From NCBI GenBank assembly GCA_017443945.1, contig JAFSXS010000001.1, forward strand, positions 1 to 40,979: DNA of 40,979 nt, read 5' to 3'. Positions 14,202 through 23,328 of this stretch are shown piece by piece; the first letter of the stretch is position 1, and each line of letters opens with the position of its first letter. Origin of the DNA: Synergistaceae bacterium (lineage in GTDB: Bacteria > Synergistota > Synergistia > Synergistales > Aminobacteriaceae). The notes beneath the pieces are model-generated. The model had not been told where the DNA came from. It made no database searches and saw nothing but the letters and a program-made list of their open reading frames with translations. The position numbers and the translations under genes are program-made.

Positions 14202-15254
14202 TTACCGTTTAATATCGTATGACATATTCATGAGACTTTGAATGCTCTCTACGTCGTCCGTGATATTTCCGTCGCCGTGTATAGTGTGCTTTATAACGCT
14301 GCTTGCAACCGCAAAATTTACCATGTCCATAGGCTTATAATTATTCATCATTGCATAAATAAGCCCGCTGGCAAATGCATCGCCCCCGCCTACACGATCA
14401 AGAATGTTAAATGTAAATGTCCTGCTCTCGAAAGTATGTCCCTGATACCACATGTAGGCCATTAAACTATTTTCGCTGCCTGAATGAGCGTATCTCACGT
14501 GCCTGGCAATACATTTTAGATTCGGATATTTCTCAACAAAGCGCGAAAAAATTTCGTCCTGCTGCTCATAATTTGGCTGTAACGGTATATTGTCCTTGTA
14601 ATCACCCTTGCTGTGATCGTTTTCGTCTCTGTATAAGTGATAGGGTTCAATTCCAAGCAGGACATCAACAAACGGCAGGCATTGTGTGCAGAAATCGCGC
14701 GCTTCATTCCATGTCCAAAGGGTGCTTCTGAAATTACCGTCAAAGCTGACAGTTAAATTTTTCTCCTTCGCCTTCTCTAAGAATGACAAAATAAAATCTG
14801 CGCAATTTTGTGATAGTGCCGGAGTAATACCGCTTAAGTGCAGCCATTGAAAGCCGTCAAGCAATTTATCAAGATCAACGCTGCTAAAATCATATTCAGT
14901 TATTGCGCTGTGTTTTCTGTCGTAAGTTACTTTGCTTGGCCTGATCCCGTAGCCTGTCTCAAGATAATAAGTCCCTAACCTGTGAGTCGGAGTCTCTTCC
15001 GGAGTGCTTAATATTACCGGGCTGCAGTGTACGTCGTTGCTTCGTAACATTCTTATTGCGCTTTTTCCGAGTGAGTTATTTGGTACGACGCTAAAAAATG
15101 TACTGTCGATCCCTAAATTTGCAAGTGCAATAGCGATATTTGCTTCGCTCCCGCCGTAAGTCGCCTCGAAGAAACTGGCCATGCGGATTTTCTGATAATT
15201 TGGGGGAGTGAGTCTGAGCATTACTTCACCGAACGTTATAAATTTTTGCTTCAT
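14202..15254 (-). CDS. kdgK: PfkB-family sugar kinase, likely 2-dehydro-3-deoxygluconokinase
   Basis: 350 residues. PfkB fold: N-terminal MKQKFITFGEVMLRLTPP, GGSEANIAIALANLG, and the C-terminal catalytic motif DRVGGGDAFASGLIYA with the catalytic Asp. The opening and overall length match KdgK, which phosphorylates KDG to KDPG in uronate breakdown. AAAGGAGG precedes the ATG on the minus strand. UxaB, another uronate enzyme, is encoded about 17 kb away. Other PfkB sugars, such as fructose or ribose, are less likely but not excluded. Confidence 0.8.
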   Translation of the reverse strand: MKQKFITFGEVMLRLTPPNYQKIRMASFFEATYGGSEANIAIALANLGIDSTFFSVVPNNSLGKSAIRMLRSNDVHCSPVILSTPEETPTHRLGTYYLETGYGIRPSKVTYDRKHSAITEYDFSSVDLDKLLDGFQWLHLSGITPALSQNCADFILSFLEKAKEKNLTVSFDGNFRSTLWTWNEARDFCTQCLPFVDVLLGIEPYHLYRDENDHSKGDYKDNIPLQPNYEQQDEIFSRFVEKYPNLKCIARHVRYAHSGSENSLMAYMWYQGHTFESRTFTFNILDRVGGGDAFASGLIYAMMNNYKPMDMVNFAVASSVIKHTIHGDGNITDDVESIQSLMNMSYDIKR

Positions 15255-15441
15255 AATAATTTGCCTCCTTTGTTATATTAAATTATACTGTCGAATTATA
15301 AATTATTGCGTTTGATATTCAGTAATGCACGTTTCCGAAAGACTTTAATAAAAATTTATGGCCGTTATTACAATTTCAGCATGAGGGTTTATTACTCGTT
15401 ACACATTGTCCGCACAGATAACAAAAAATTAAAATTTTAAT

Positions 15442-15458
15442 CTTGATTATCACTGACC
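15442..15458 (+). promoter_or_regulatory. CtsR-like operator
   Basis: Two heptads, CTTGATT and ACTGACC, separated by 3 nt. They match the known CtsR repeat (TTTGACY, 3-nt spacing) at 5 of 7 positions each. The box covers the -35 and spacer, where a bound repressor would block RNA polymerase. The match is degenerate. Confidence 0.5.
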
Positions 15459-15471
15459 TAGCAAATATAAT
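15443..15471 (+). promoter_or_regulatory. Promoter of ctsR-clpC
   Basis: TTGATT (15443-15448), 17-nt spacer, TATAAT (15466-15471), overlapping the CtsR-like box. Confidence 0.75.
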
Positions 15472-15498
15472 TACATACTCAGAAAGGGTGAATCAATC

Positions 15499-15972
15499 AT
15501 GAATAATTTAACACGTGAAATTGAGAAATATTTATTAGCTTTACTAGACGAGGCCGAAAACGAAGACTTTATACAACTAAGACGCAAAGAATTAGCAGAA
15601 ACTTTTGACTGTGTACCGAGTCAAATTAATTACGTCCTTAGAAGCAGATTCAGCCCCGAACAAGGTTACTTAATCGAAAGCAGGCGAGGCGGCAGCGGTT
15701 ATATAAAGATTCTCAAGATAAGTTGTTCGACCTCCGAAGAAAAAAACGAGCACTTAAGCAGCATAATCGGCGATTCTATATCAATCAATGAAGCAAAAAG
15801 ATTATTAGAGTACCTGCAAAACCGCGAATTAATCACAGCACGCGAGAGACTTTTAATTGAGATAGCACTAAAAGAGTCAGACTCTCAGACACAGCAAAAT
15901 AATATTCAGCCGTCAGAACGCGGAGAAATGCACGCCGATTTATTAAGAAACATGCTGACAAGTTTAATATAA
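15499..15972 (+). CDS. ctsR: CtsR family heat-shock repressor
   Basis: 157 residues, typical for CtsR. The N-terminal winged helix-turn-helix (RRKELAETFDCVPSQINYVLRS) and the GGSGYIKI wing that reads operator DNA are clear. The C-terminal part resembles the dimer and McsB-responsive domain. CtsR represses clp genes at normal temperature. It lies 25 nt ahead of clpC with its own box upstream, so self-regulation is likely. The usual mcsA and mcsB partners are not between ctsR and clpC. Confidence 0.92.
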   Translation: MNNLTREIEKYLLALLDEAENEDFIQLRRKELAETFDCVPSQINYVLRSRFSPEQGYLIESRRGGSGYIKILKISCSTSEEKNEHLSSIIGDSISINEAKRLLEYLQNRELITARERLLIEIALKESDSQTQQNNIQPSERGEMHADLLRNMLTSLI

Positions 15973-15997
15973 ATCAGAACGGAGAGAAAAAATTTTT

Positions 15998-18466
15998 ATG
16001 TGGCAATTCTTTACAGAACGAGGCAAACGAGTCATACAATTAGCACATCACGAGGCTTTAAATATGGGTCATCCAATGGTACAGCCGGAACATTTATTAT
16101 TGGGCTTACTTCAAGAGGGCGGTGGCGTAGCTTGTCAGGCATTACAGAATTTAGGCGTTAACCCTGAAGATTTCGCTGCTCATATTCGCGAACTAATCGG
16201 CGGCAACACTCAAGATGTATTAACAAAGCCCGTTGATCTTCCTGTAAGTGTTCAGGCAAATAAAGCACTCGATCTCGCAATGCATGAAGCCCGCAAAATG
16301 GGTGTAAATTACGTCGATACAGAACATATTTTACTAGGTCTATTAAGTGATGATTCCGGCCTTATTGTGCAACAGTTCAAGACAATGGGAATAACTCCCA
16401 GTGCAGTAATTAAGCAGATAAATGAAGTCTTGTCCGGCAGTCCGTCAAAATCTAATATTCCTACAGCATCAGGCAGCGACGCTAAGAGAAAAACTCAATT
16501 AAGAACGCCCACTCTTGATAATTTAGGCACAGACTTAACGGCACGTGCGAAAAATGGCGAACTAGATCCCGTTATAGGACGCGAGAAAGAAATTAAACGA
16601 GTCATGCAGGTTTTATGCAGGCGGACTAAATCGAATCCCGTCTTAATCGGCGAACCAGGAGTCGGAAAAACTGCCGTAGTTGAAGGACTCGCGCGTTTCA
16701 TTGCGTCAGGTACAGCCCCCGAACCTTTGCAGAATAAAAGAATCGTGCAATTAAATATGGGGACTCTCGTAGCAGGCACAAAATATCGCGGTGAATTTGA
16801 AGAACGTCTGCGCAGAATCGTCAAAGAATTAACCGACAGCAAAGGCGATATAATTTTATTTGTCGATGAGATTCATACGATTATCGGTGCAGGTAACGCA
16901 GAAGGATCAACGGACGCAGCAAATATCTTGAAGCCTGAACTATCGCGCGGAACTTTTCAGGTTATAGGCGCAACAACTCAAGACGAGTACATAAAATATG
17001 TCGAGAAAGATGCAGCACTTGAAAGAAGATTTCAGCCCATCCAAGTCGACGAGCCCGACGTAAAAGACTCTGTTTTGATTCTTCAGGGACTCAAGGACAG
17101 ATACGAGAATCATCACAATGTAATCTTTACTGATGAAGCAATCGACGCAGCCGCAAAATTGTCATCGAGATACATTCAAGATCGATTTTTGCCGGATAAG
17201 GGCATTGATTTAATCGACGAGGCCGGAGCTAGAACGCGTTTAATGTCTCTTGAACCGCCCGATTATATTCGTGAAATCGAGAAAAAGTTAGACGCCGTCA
17301 AGAAACAGAAAGAAGAAGCCGTCTTAGCAGAAAAATACGAGCAGGCTACAAATTTAAGGGATTCAGAACGCAAAATTTCTGAAGAACTCGATAACGCCCT
17401 CAAAGAATGGAAGACTAACCGCAAGAACATCAAGCAGAAAATTACAGCTGAAGACATAGCTTCAATAGTTGCAGAACAAACCGGAGTCCCAGTCAAGCAA
17501 TTAACAGAGGCAGAGACTACACGCTTGCTGAAAATGGAGGAAGAAATTTCTAAACGCTTAATCGGCCAGTCAGAAGCAGTAAGCGCAGTAGCACGGGCAA
17601 TCAGACGCGCAAGAACAGGACTCAGAGATGAACGCCGCCCGATCGGAAGTTTTTTATTTATGGGACCCACCGGAGTCGGAAAAACTGAGCTCGCCCGCTG
17701 TCTTGCAAAATTTATGTTCGGCAAAGATGACGCAATGATTAGAATCGATATGAGCGAGTATATGGAACGTCATGAAGTCTCTAAATTAGTCGGCTCTCCT
17801 CCCGGTTATGTCGGACATGAGAACGGCGGAAAATTAACTGAAATGGTAAGGCGCAAACCCTATAGCGTTATTTTATTTGACGAGATAGAGAAAGCTCACC
17901 CTGAAATTTTTAATATTTTGCTGCAAATTCTCGATGACGGAAGATTGACAGACGGTCAGGGACGTAAAGTCGATTTCCGCAACACCGTTATAATCATGAC
18001 AAGCAATGTCGGCGCGAAAGAAGCTCAACAGGGTAACTCTTTAGGATTTGGAATCAGTGAAGAGTCTCAATCACAACGCGACTGGGAACGCACGAAAAAA
18101 ATTATTCTTGACGAAGCAAATAAAATGTTTCGTCCTGAGTTTCTGAATCGTATTGATGAAATGGCAGTGTTTAAGCCTCTTTCACGCGAGAGTCTATTAA
18201 AGATTATTGATACAATGCTTGATGATTTGTCAGTGAGGCTCGACACTAAGGGAGTGAAAATTTCTGTTCCCGACGACGTTAAAGCGAAAATTTTAGAGAA
18301 GGGCTACAAACCTAAGTACGGCGCGAGACCGTTAAGACGTGCAATACAATCAATGTTAGAAGATAGACTCGCAGATTTTATCTTGAGTGAGCATTTACCG
18401 GAGGGCGAGTCAGTCATTAACGTGAATCTTGACGGCGAGGAGCTTAAATGCGCATTACAGTCATAA
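15998..18466 (+). CDS. clpC: ATP-dependent Clp protease ATPase subunit ClpC
   Basis: 822 residues. A Clp-N double repeat (about 1-145) is followed by a first AAA+ domain with Walker A GEPGVGKT at 218-225, a UVR-type coiled segment (around 445-460), a second AAA+ domain with GPTGVGKT at 556-563, and a C-terminal ClpB-D2-small domain. It unfolds substrates for ClpP in the cytosol. No ClpP gene is in the window. GGAGAG precedes the ATG. Its end overlaps azlC by 19 nt, so azlCD are probably read through from the heat-shock promoter. Confidence 0.97.
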   Translation: MWQFFTERGKRVIQLAHHEALNMGHPMVQPEHLLLGLLQEGGGVACQALQNLGVNPEDFAAHIRELIGGNTQDVLTKPVDLPVSVQANKALDLAMHEARKMGVNYVDTEHILLGLLSDDSGLIVQQFKTMGITPSAVIKQINEVLSGSPSKSNIPTASGSDAKRKTQLRTPTLDNLGTDLTARAKNGELDPVIGREKEIKRVMQVLCRRTKSNPVLIGEPGVGKTAVVEGLARFIASGTAPEPLQNKRIVQLNMGTLVAGTKYRGEFEERLRRIVKELTDSKGDIILFVDEIHTIIGAGNAEGSTDAANILKPELSRGTFQVIGATTQDEYIKYVEKDAALERRFQPIQVDEPDVKDSVLILQGLKDRYENHHNVIFTDEAIDAAAKLSSRYIQDRFLPDKGIDLIDEAGARTRLMSLEPPDYIREIEKKLDAVKKQKEEAVLAEKYEQATNLRDSERKISEELDNALKEWKTNRKNIKQKITAEDIASIVAEQTGVPVKQLTEAETTRLLKMEEEISKRLIGQSEAVSAVARAIRRARTGLRDERRPIGSFLFMGPTGVGKTELARCLAKFMFGKDDAMIRIDMSEYMERHEVSKLVGSPPGYVGHENGGKLTEMVRRKPYSVILFDEIEKAHPEIFNILLQILDDGRLTDGQGRKVDFRNTVIIMTSNVGAKEAQQGNSLGFGISEESQSQRDWERTKKIILDEANKMFRPEFLNRIDEMAVFKPLSRESLLKIIDTMLDDLSVRLDTKGVKISVPDDVKAKILEKGYKPKYGARPLRRAIQSMLEDRLADFILSEHLPEGESVINVNLDGEELKCALQS

Positions 18467-19119
18467 AACGTGCAGTAAAAGATACTTTGCCGGTGATGAC
18501 AGGTTATATTGTGCTGGGTCTCGGTTTCGGGATACTTTTATCGGCGAAGGGCTATAATGCTTTCTGGGCGTTGTTTATGGGAGTAGCAATTTATTCAGGA
18601 ACGATGCAATTTGCAGCAATAGATTTATTTACGTCAGGGGTCTCGCTCGCGGGGGCGGGACTCACTGCTTTAATGATAAGCGCAAGACATTTATTTTATG
18701 GACTCTCAATGATTGAACGCTATAAAAATATTTCCGGCCTCAAAAAATTTTACTTGATTTACGCTTTGACCGACGAGACATTTTCACTTGTATGCGAGTC
18801 AGAAGATCAAGATTATTGCTTGTTGGTCTCAATGCTTGATCAAATTTACTGGGTTGCGGGAAGTTTTGCGGGAGGTTTAATCGGCCAAGTTCTGAAATTT
18901 GACTCGCGCGGTATTGACTTTGCATTGACGGCTTTATTTGTGAGTATCTGCGTTGAACAATGGCTTAATTCTGATAATCATTATGCAGCGTTGACGGGCT
19001 TTATTGCGAGTATGTTATGTCTTGCGTTATTTGGAGCCGGAAATTTTTTGATTCCCTCGATGATGTTAATAATTGCAGGTTTATTTATTTTGCGCGGGAG
19101 GATTGAGCATGACTCTTAA
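18448..19119 (+). CDS. azlC: AzlC family branched-chain amino-acid exporter, large subunit
   Basis: 223 residues, several membrane helices. The motifs LPVMTGYIVLGLGFGIL, AIYSGTMQFAA and LMISARHLFYGLSM are those of AzlC/YgaZ. With AzlD it exports branched-chain amino acids or related compounds. Its ATG is inside the end of clpC in another frame, implying coupled translation. The link of an exporter with a heat-shock operon may be incidental. Confidence 0.92.
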   Translation: MRITVIKRAVKDTLPVMTGYIVLGLGFGILLSAKGYNAFWALFMGVAIYSGTMQFAAIDLFTSGVSLAGAGLTALMISARHLFYGLSMIERYKNISGLKKFYLIYALTDETFSLVCESEDQDYCLLVSMLDQIYWVAGSFAGGLIGQVLKFDSRGIDFALTALFVSICVEQWLNSDNHYAALTGFIASMLCLALFGAGNFLIPSMMLIIAGLFILRGRIEHDS

Positions 19120-19405
19120 TGCGTTGTCGATAATTCTTATTTCAGGCTTTATTACGATTTTATTGCGATTTTTGCCGTTCATAGCGTTTAATAAGAGCTG
19201 CCCGAAATTTATTATATATCTTGGCCGTGTGCTGCCTTATTCAGTTATGGCAATGCTAGTTATTTATTGCCTGCGTGACTCTCATGGATTAAGAGAATTG
19301 GCCGCGTGCTTGATTGTAATTTTCCTGCACATTTGGAAGCGTAATACACTCTTGAGCATCACGGCCGGGACTGTTATTTATATGCTGATGGTTCAATATT
19401 TATAA
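19109..19405 (+). CDS. azlD: AzlD family exporter, small subunit
   Basis: 98 residues from the ATG at 19109, which overlaps the azlC stop. The longer in-frame start at 19073 would lie deep in azlC and add a non-family extension. Three or four membrane helices; RFLPFIAF and GRVLPYSVMAMLVIYCL are typical of AzlD/YgaH. Its stop is 2 nt from that of the opposite-strand gene, with no terminator between. Confidence 0.9.
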   Translation: MTLNALSIILISGFITILLRFLPFIAFNKSCPKFIIYLGRVLPYSVMAMLVIYCLRDSHGLRELAACLIVIFLHIWKRNTLLSITAGTVIYMLMVQYL

Positions 19406-19407
19406 CT

Positions 19408-20142
19408 TCATCTTCTGCGTGGCTTGGCTGGTGCATTCTTGAACGTGAACAAACTTTTTAGTGATGACTTCAAGATATTTTCTACAGCGTTAATTACTTG
19501 GCCTCCCCGATATTCTTCGAAAATAGTATAAACAACTGCTGCTTTGTATTCGCCGTTAGGGTCATCTGTCAAATATAATTGCGGCTGGCAGACTGTGTGC
19601 AAATAAGTAACGTCGTGAGCAGGTATAATTTCCGTGTGTTCTTCGGGGATTCGCTCAACCTCGATTAATCTTCCCCAGCGGTCTCTGTGTTCAATTTCGC
19701 GGTAAGTTGTATAAGTCTGATAGGACTCCGGCACGTGTTCAGTTTGGAAGGCTTGATTTACAGTTACCATTATGAAAGCCTTATAGCCCATTTCTGACGC
19801 GCGCTTGTAAAATAAATCCTGATTGTATTCGCCGTAAATGAAATTCATATCCTGCATGACATCTTCAAAATTTTTGATAATCATTGTGCTTCTCTTGGCA
19901 GCTGACCTAATGCCGGCAATTGTCCATGTTTCAAGATTTTTTGCTAATTGCTGTTCAGGGATTAAAGTTTGTCCGGCTTCAAGCTGAGTCTCAACTGGCA
20001 TAATCAAAACTTTTCGTAACTGGCTGAAATCGTAATTAGGATCCTGCCACACTTGAACATCAGCAGCGGGAGAATTTCCGGGATTTGCTGAGGCCATCGT
20101 CATTGCTAGAGCTGCCATCGCCATAAAATCGCTTAGAGACAT
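19408..20142 (-). CDS. Probable exported protein of unknown function
   Basis: 244 residues. The N-terminus has a short hydrophobic, Ala/Met-rich segment (about 5-19) that may be a signal peptide; there is no lipobox. The body starts DPNYDFSQLRKVLIMPVET, a pattern seen in periplasmic or outer-membrane associated proteins. It has a Tyr/Thr/Glu-rich middle and ends in a basic PRRR tail. AGGAGG precedes the ATG. It is divergent from the TMEM43-like gene. I do not recognise a family. Confidence 0.6.
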   Translation of the reverse strand: MSLSDFMAMAALAMTMASANPGNSPAADVQVWQDPNYDFSQLRKVLIMPVETQLEAGQTLIPEQQLAKNLETWTIAGIRSAAKRSTMIIKNFEDVMQDMNFIYGEYNQDLFYKRASEMGYKAFIMVTVNQAFQTEHVPESYQTYTTYREIEHRDRWGRLIEVERIPEEHTEIIPAHDVTYLHTVCQPQLYLTDDPNGEYKAAVVYTIFEEYRGGQVINAVENILKSSLKSLFTFKNAPAKPRRR

Positions 20143-20236
20143 TTATAATTACCTCCTATTTATTACATCAATAAAAAATTTTGCGCTTATTATAAAATAT
20201 AATCATATAAATTTTGTGAGGAGGAATATTATAATC

Positions 20237-21403
20237 ATGGCATACACAGAGACAACCAGCAAAAACTGGTTTCAACGAATGGGCGAGTCCTTCAGCGGGA
20301 TTCTTGTCGGGATTGTAATTATCTGCGCGGCTACGTGGCTTTTATGGTGGAACGAAGAACGAACATTCAAGACGGCGGGCGCAATCGGTGAGGCGGAATT
20401 ATTGACTCAGGAATTAAGCGACATCACAAAAATTGACTCAAGCCTTGATGGTCAAGTTATTCACGCTTCAGGACGGGCAGACACTCAAGAAATTTTGCGC
20501 GATAACATATTTGGAATCACTGCAAACGCTTTGAATCTCAAACGCGACGTAGAATTTTATCAATGGGAAGAGCATTCACGCAGCGAAACACGCAAAAAAT
20601 TAGGCGGCGGCGAAGAAACTATAACAACATACACATATTCTAAAGAGTGGACATCAAGACCGGTAGACTCAAATTCTTTCAAGGATCCTGAATATCGCGG
20701 ATTAAATAAAACTCTTGCAAACATCGAAGACTCTTCAATTTGGGCGCGTGATATAAATTTTGGAGCTTATAAACTGCCTGACTTTCTCGCACATTCTATA
20801 AGCGGTGCAGTCTCGTTAAATATCGTGAGCTTTGACGCTAGATCCGTACAAAATCTTTTAACAGTCAATAACAAACGCGGTTTAATTCATGCGTCGGGAA
20901 GCACTATTTATTTAGGCTCGAATCCAAATTCACCCGAAATTGGCGACGTTAGAGTCTCATTCACTCAAATTTTGCCGTCGGAAATATCATTAATTGCACA
21001 AATCTCCGGAAATACTTTCACGCAATATAAAGCTACAAACGGTTATACATTCAGCCGTCTGTCAATGGGTCGTGTATCAATGTCTGACATGTTCGAGGGT
21101 GCGCGCTCAGGAAATAAAATTATGGCTTGGGTTCTTCGAGTCGTTGGAGTTCTGCTCGTTGTTACAGGCTTAAAAATGGTATTTGCTCCGTTATCAGTTG
21201 CGGGCGATATTATTCCGATAGTCGGGACAATCATAGGCGCGGGGACTGGCTTTGTTGCATGGATGCTCGGTCTTGCGTGGTCATTAATAGTAATTGCAGT
21301 CGCGTGGGTGAGATTTAGACCGTTAATCGCTGGGATTCTAATAGCTATTGCTGCGGGACTTGTGCTATTATCATTCATGAAATCTCGTAAAGGAGGAAAT
21401 TAA
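20237..21403 (+). CDS. TMEM43 family membrane protein
   Basis: 388 residues from ATG 20237 (GAGGAGG upstream; a start 21 nt earlier lies in the RBS region). One N-terminal helix (GILVGIVIICAATWLLWWNE) ending in the family-typical WWNE is followed by a large extracytoplasmic domain and three or four C-terminal helices with a Gly-rich GTIIGAGTGF stretch. This layout is that of TMEM43/LUMA-like proteins, whose bacterial role is unknown. The next gene follows after 6 nt. Confidence 0.8.
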   Translation: MAYTETTSKNWFQRMGESFSGILVGIVIICAATWLLWWNEERTFKTAGAIGEAELLTQELSDITKIDSSLDGQVIHASGRADTQEILRDNIFGITANALNLKRDVEFYQWEEHSRSETRKKLGGGEETITTYTYSKEWTSRPVDSNSFKDPEYRGLNKTLANIEDSSIWARDINFGAYKLPDFLAHSISGAVSLNIVSFDARSVQNLLTVNNKRGLIHASGSTIYLGSNPNSPEIGDVRVSFTQILPSEISLIAQISGNTFTQYKATNGYTFSRLSMGRVSMSDMFEGARSGNKIMAWVLRVVGVLLVVTGLKMVFAPLSVAGDIIPIVGTIIGAGTGFVAWMLGLAWSLIVIAVAWVRFRPLIAGILIAIAAGLVLLSFMKSRKGGN

Positions 21404-21409
21404 TTTATC

Positions 21410-21730
21410 ATGAAGCGTTTATTTTGTGCTTTAGCGTTGGTATTGGTGCTTGTCGGCTCATCTTTTGCGCTTACTAATAAAGAGTACGGCAGATTAATGA
21501 GCAACCCGGAATTTGCACGCGCTGACAGAGAGTTAAATACTACATGGGAAGGCTTGAAGGACGTTCTATCAGGGCGCGACCTTGAGCGTGTGAAAAGAGA
21601 GCAGCGTCAATGGATATCAAACGGACGCGACAAAGCTGCAAGACGTTATATGCGTGACGGATATTCGCGCGTGGAGGCCTACACAGAAGCAACAAGAGAT
21701 AGAATCGAGGCTCTAAAGGCTTACTATTAA
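21410..21730 (+). CDS. Exported LprI/DUF1311-like protein
   Basis: 106 residues with a signal peptide (1-20, ending SSFA). The mature part has the DUF1311 pattern: ADRELNTTWEGLKDVL, then LERVKREQRQWISNGRDKAA. The family includes the lysozyme inhibitor LprI N-terminal domain. The usual cysteines of that family are absent here. AAAGGAGG precedes the ATG, and it is in an operon with the TMEM43-like gene. Confidence 0.75.
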   Translation: MKRLFCALALVLVLVGSSFALTNKEYGRLMSNPEFARADRELNTTWEGLKDVLSGRDLERVKREQRQWISNGRDKAARRYMRDGYSRVEAYTEATRDRIEALKAYY

Positions 21731-21740
21731 ACACTAAAAA

Positions 21741-21775
21741 CGGGAGGAGCTGTTTTCTCCCGCTTTCCTGTTTTA
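21741..21775 (+). terminator. Terminator after the LprI-like gene
   Basis: CGGGAG (21741-21746) pairs with CTCCCG (21757-21762), then CTTTCCTGTTTT. Confidence 0.8.
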
Positions 21776-21872
21776 TTAGACATTTCCTAACCAGTAATAA
21801 ATCAATTATGCTAGCAATATATTTTTTCATGTGCATTATAATAGCTGCAAGTTTTAACAAGGAGTGATTTAA

Positions 21873-23249
21873 ATGAGCAAACTAGATGTGCCTTATAAAA
21901 TTTATCTCGACGAGAAAGAAATTCCGTCATCGTGGTACAATGTCAGAGCAGATATGAAGACTAAGCCCGCGCCTTTGATTCATCCTGGAACATTGAAGCC
22001 GTTAACGTTTGAGGATATGCGCCCGATTTTCTGTGACGAGCTTATAAGACAGGAACTAGACAACGACACAGCATATATAAAGATTCCGGAAGAAATTTAT
22101 AATTTTTACAAGATGTACAGACCTTCACCGCTCACACATGCTGTATTTCTTGAGAAAGTGTTAAATACTCCCGCGCACATTTTTTACAAATTCGAGGGCA
22201 ATAACACATCAGGTTCTCACAAATTAAATTCTGCAATCGCTCAAGCATATTACGCAAAGAAACAGGGACTCAAAGGCGTAACAACTGAAACGGGCGCAGG
22301 TCAATGGGGTACGGCCTTAGCTATGGCGTGTTCATTTTTTGAGCTTGACTGCAAAGTTTTCATGGTGAAAGTATCTTACGAGCAGAAACCTTTTAGACGT
22401 GAAGTAATGCGCACTTATGGGGCAGATGTAACGCCTTCGCCATCAATGGAAACTGAAATCGGCCGTAAAATTAACGCAGACCACCCAGGCACTACAGGAT
22501 CTCTCGGCTGTGCAATTTCTGAAGCTGTAGAAGTCGCAGTATCTACAGAAGGTTATCGCTATGTACTCGGCAGCGTGTTAAATCAAGTTCTATTGCATCA
22601 ATCTATAATAGGACTCGAAACAAAAGCAGCGTGCGATAAATACGGGATTAAACCTGATATTATAATTGGCTGTGCTGGAGGAGGCTCGAATTTAGGCGGG
22701 TTAATTTCTCCGTTCATGGGCGAAAAATTGCGCGGTGAAGCTGACTATAAATTTATTGCTGTCGAACCTGCGAGCTGTCCGAGCTTTACTCGCGGAAAAT
22801 TTGCGTATGATTTCTGCGACACCGGAAAAGTTTGCCCGATGGCGAAAATGTACACTCTCGGACATGACTTCATACCGAGTGCAAACCATGCCGGCGGATT
22901 GCGTTATCACGGAATGAGCAGCATTTTATCACAGCTTTATCACGACGGACTAATGGAAGCTAGAGCAGTTGAACAGACCAGCGTTTTTGAGGCTGCAGAG
23001 ATGTTCGCGCGCGTTGAAGGAATCTTGCCCGCCCCAGAGTCGAGTCATGCAATTAGAGTCGGTATTGATGAAGCTCTCAAGTGCAAGGAAACCGGCGAGG
23101 AGAAAACTATAATTCTTGGACTCACCGGCACAGGCTATTTCGACATGAAGGCGTACGAACAATATAATAATCACACAATGACGGATTATATTCCGACTGA
23201 TGATGATTTAGCGAAGGGCTTTGCGACGATTCCGAACGTTAATCTGTAA
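21873..23249 (+). CDS. trpB: TrpB2-type tryptophan synthase beta chain-like enzyme
   Basis: 458 residues, longer than TrpB1 and matching TrpB2. The PLP lysine is K117 in GSHKLNSA; the phosphate-binding loop GCAGGGSNLGG and the EPxxCPS-type segment are also TrpB2 features. The enzyme condenses serine (or O-phosphoserine) with indole to tryptophan. No trpA or other trp gene is nearby, so this stand-alone copy probably salvages free indole or has another PLP-dependent task. AAGGAG precedes the ATG. Confidence 0.9.
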   Translation: MSKLDVPYKIYLDEKEIPSSWYNVRADMKTKPAPLIHPGTLKPLTFEDMRPIFCDELIRQELDNDTAYIKIPEEIYNFYKMYRPSPLTHAVFLEKVLNTPAHIFYKFEGNNTSGSHKLNSAIAQAYYAKKQGLKGVTTETGAGQWGTALAMACSFFELDCKVFMVKVSYEQKPFRREVMRTYGADVTPSPSMETEIGRKINADHPGTTGSLGCAISEAVEVAVSTEGYRYVLGSVLNQVLLHQSIIGLETKAACDKYGIKPDIIIGCAGGGSNLGGLISPFMGEKLRGEADYKFIAVEPASCPSFTRGKFAYDFCDTGKVCPMAKMYTLGHDFIPSANHAGGLRYHGMSSILSQLYHDGLMEARAVEQTSVFEAAEMFARVEGILPAPESSHAIRVGIDEALKCKETGEEKTIILGLTGTGYFDMKAYEQYNNHTMTDYIPTDDDLAKGFATIPNVNL

Positions 23250-23269
23250 AAAAATTTATTCGTGTGTGA

Positions 23270-23295
23270 GGGGGACCCCCTAAAGCCCGTCCCCC
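23270..23295. terminator. G/C-run hairpin between trpB and mtnA
   Basis: GGGGGA (23270-23275) can pair with the adjacent CCCCC or with TCCCCC at 23290-23295. It lies between convergent genes, and the sequence after it is strikingly C-rich. Confidence 0.45.
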
Positions 23296-23328
23296 TTGCC
23301 CCCCTCCCCACCCAGTATCAGCGCACTA

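Noticed and set aside
14238-14743. Plus-strand open frames across kdgK
   Set aside because: Antisense shadows of a clear PfkB gene.
21540-21860. 106-codon minus-strand open frame
   Set aside because: Opposes the LprI-like gene and its terminator; composition and lack of RBS mark it as a shadow.
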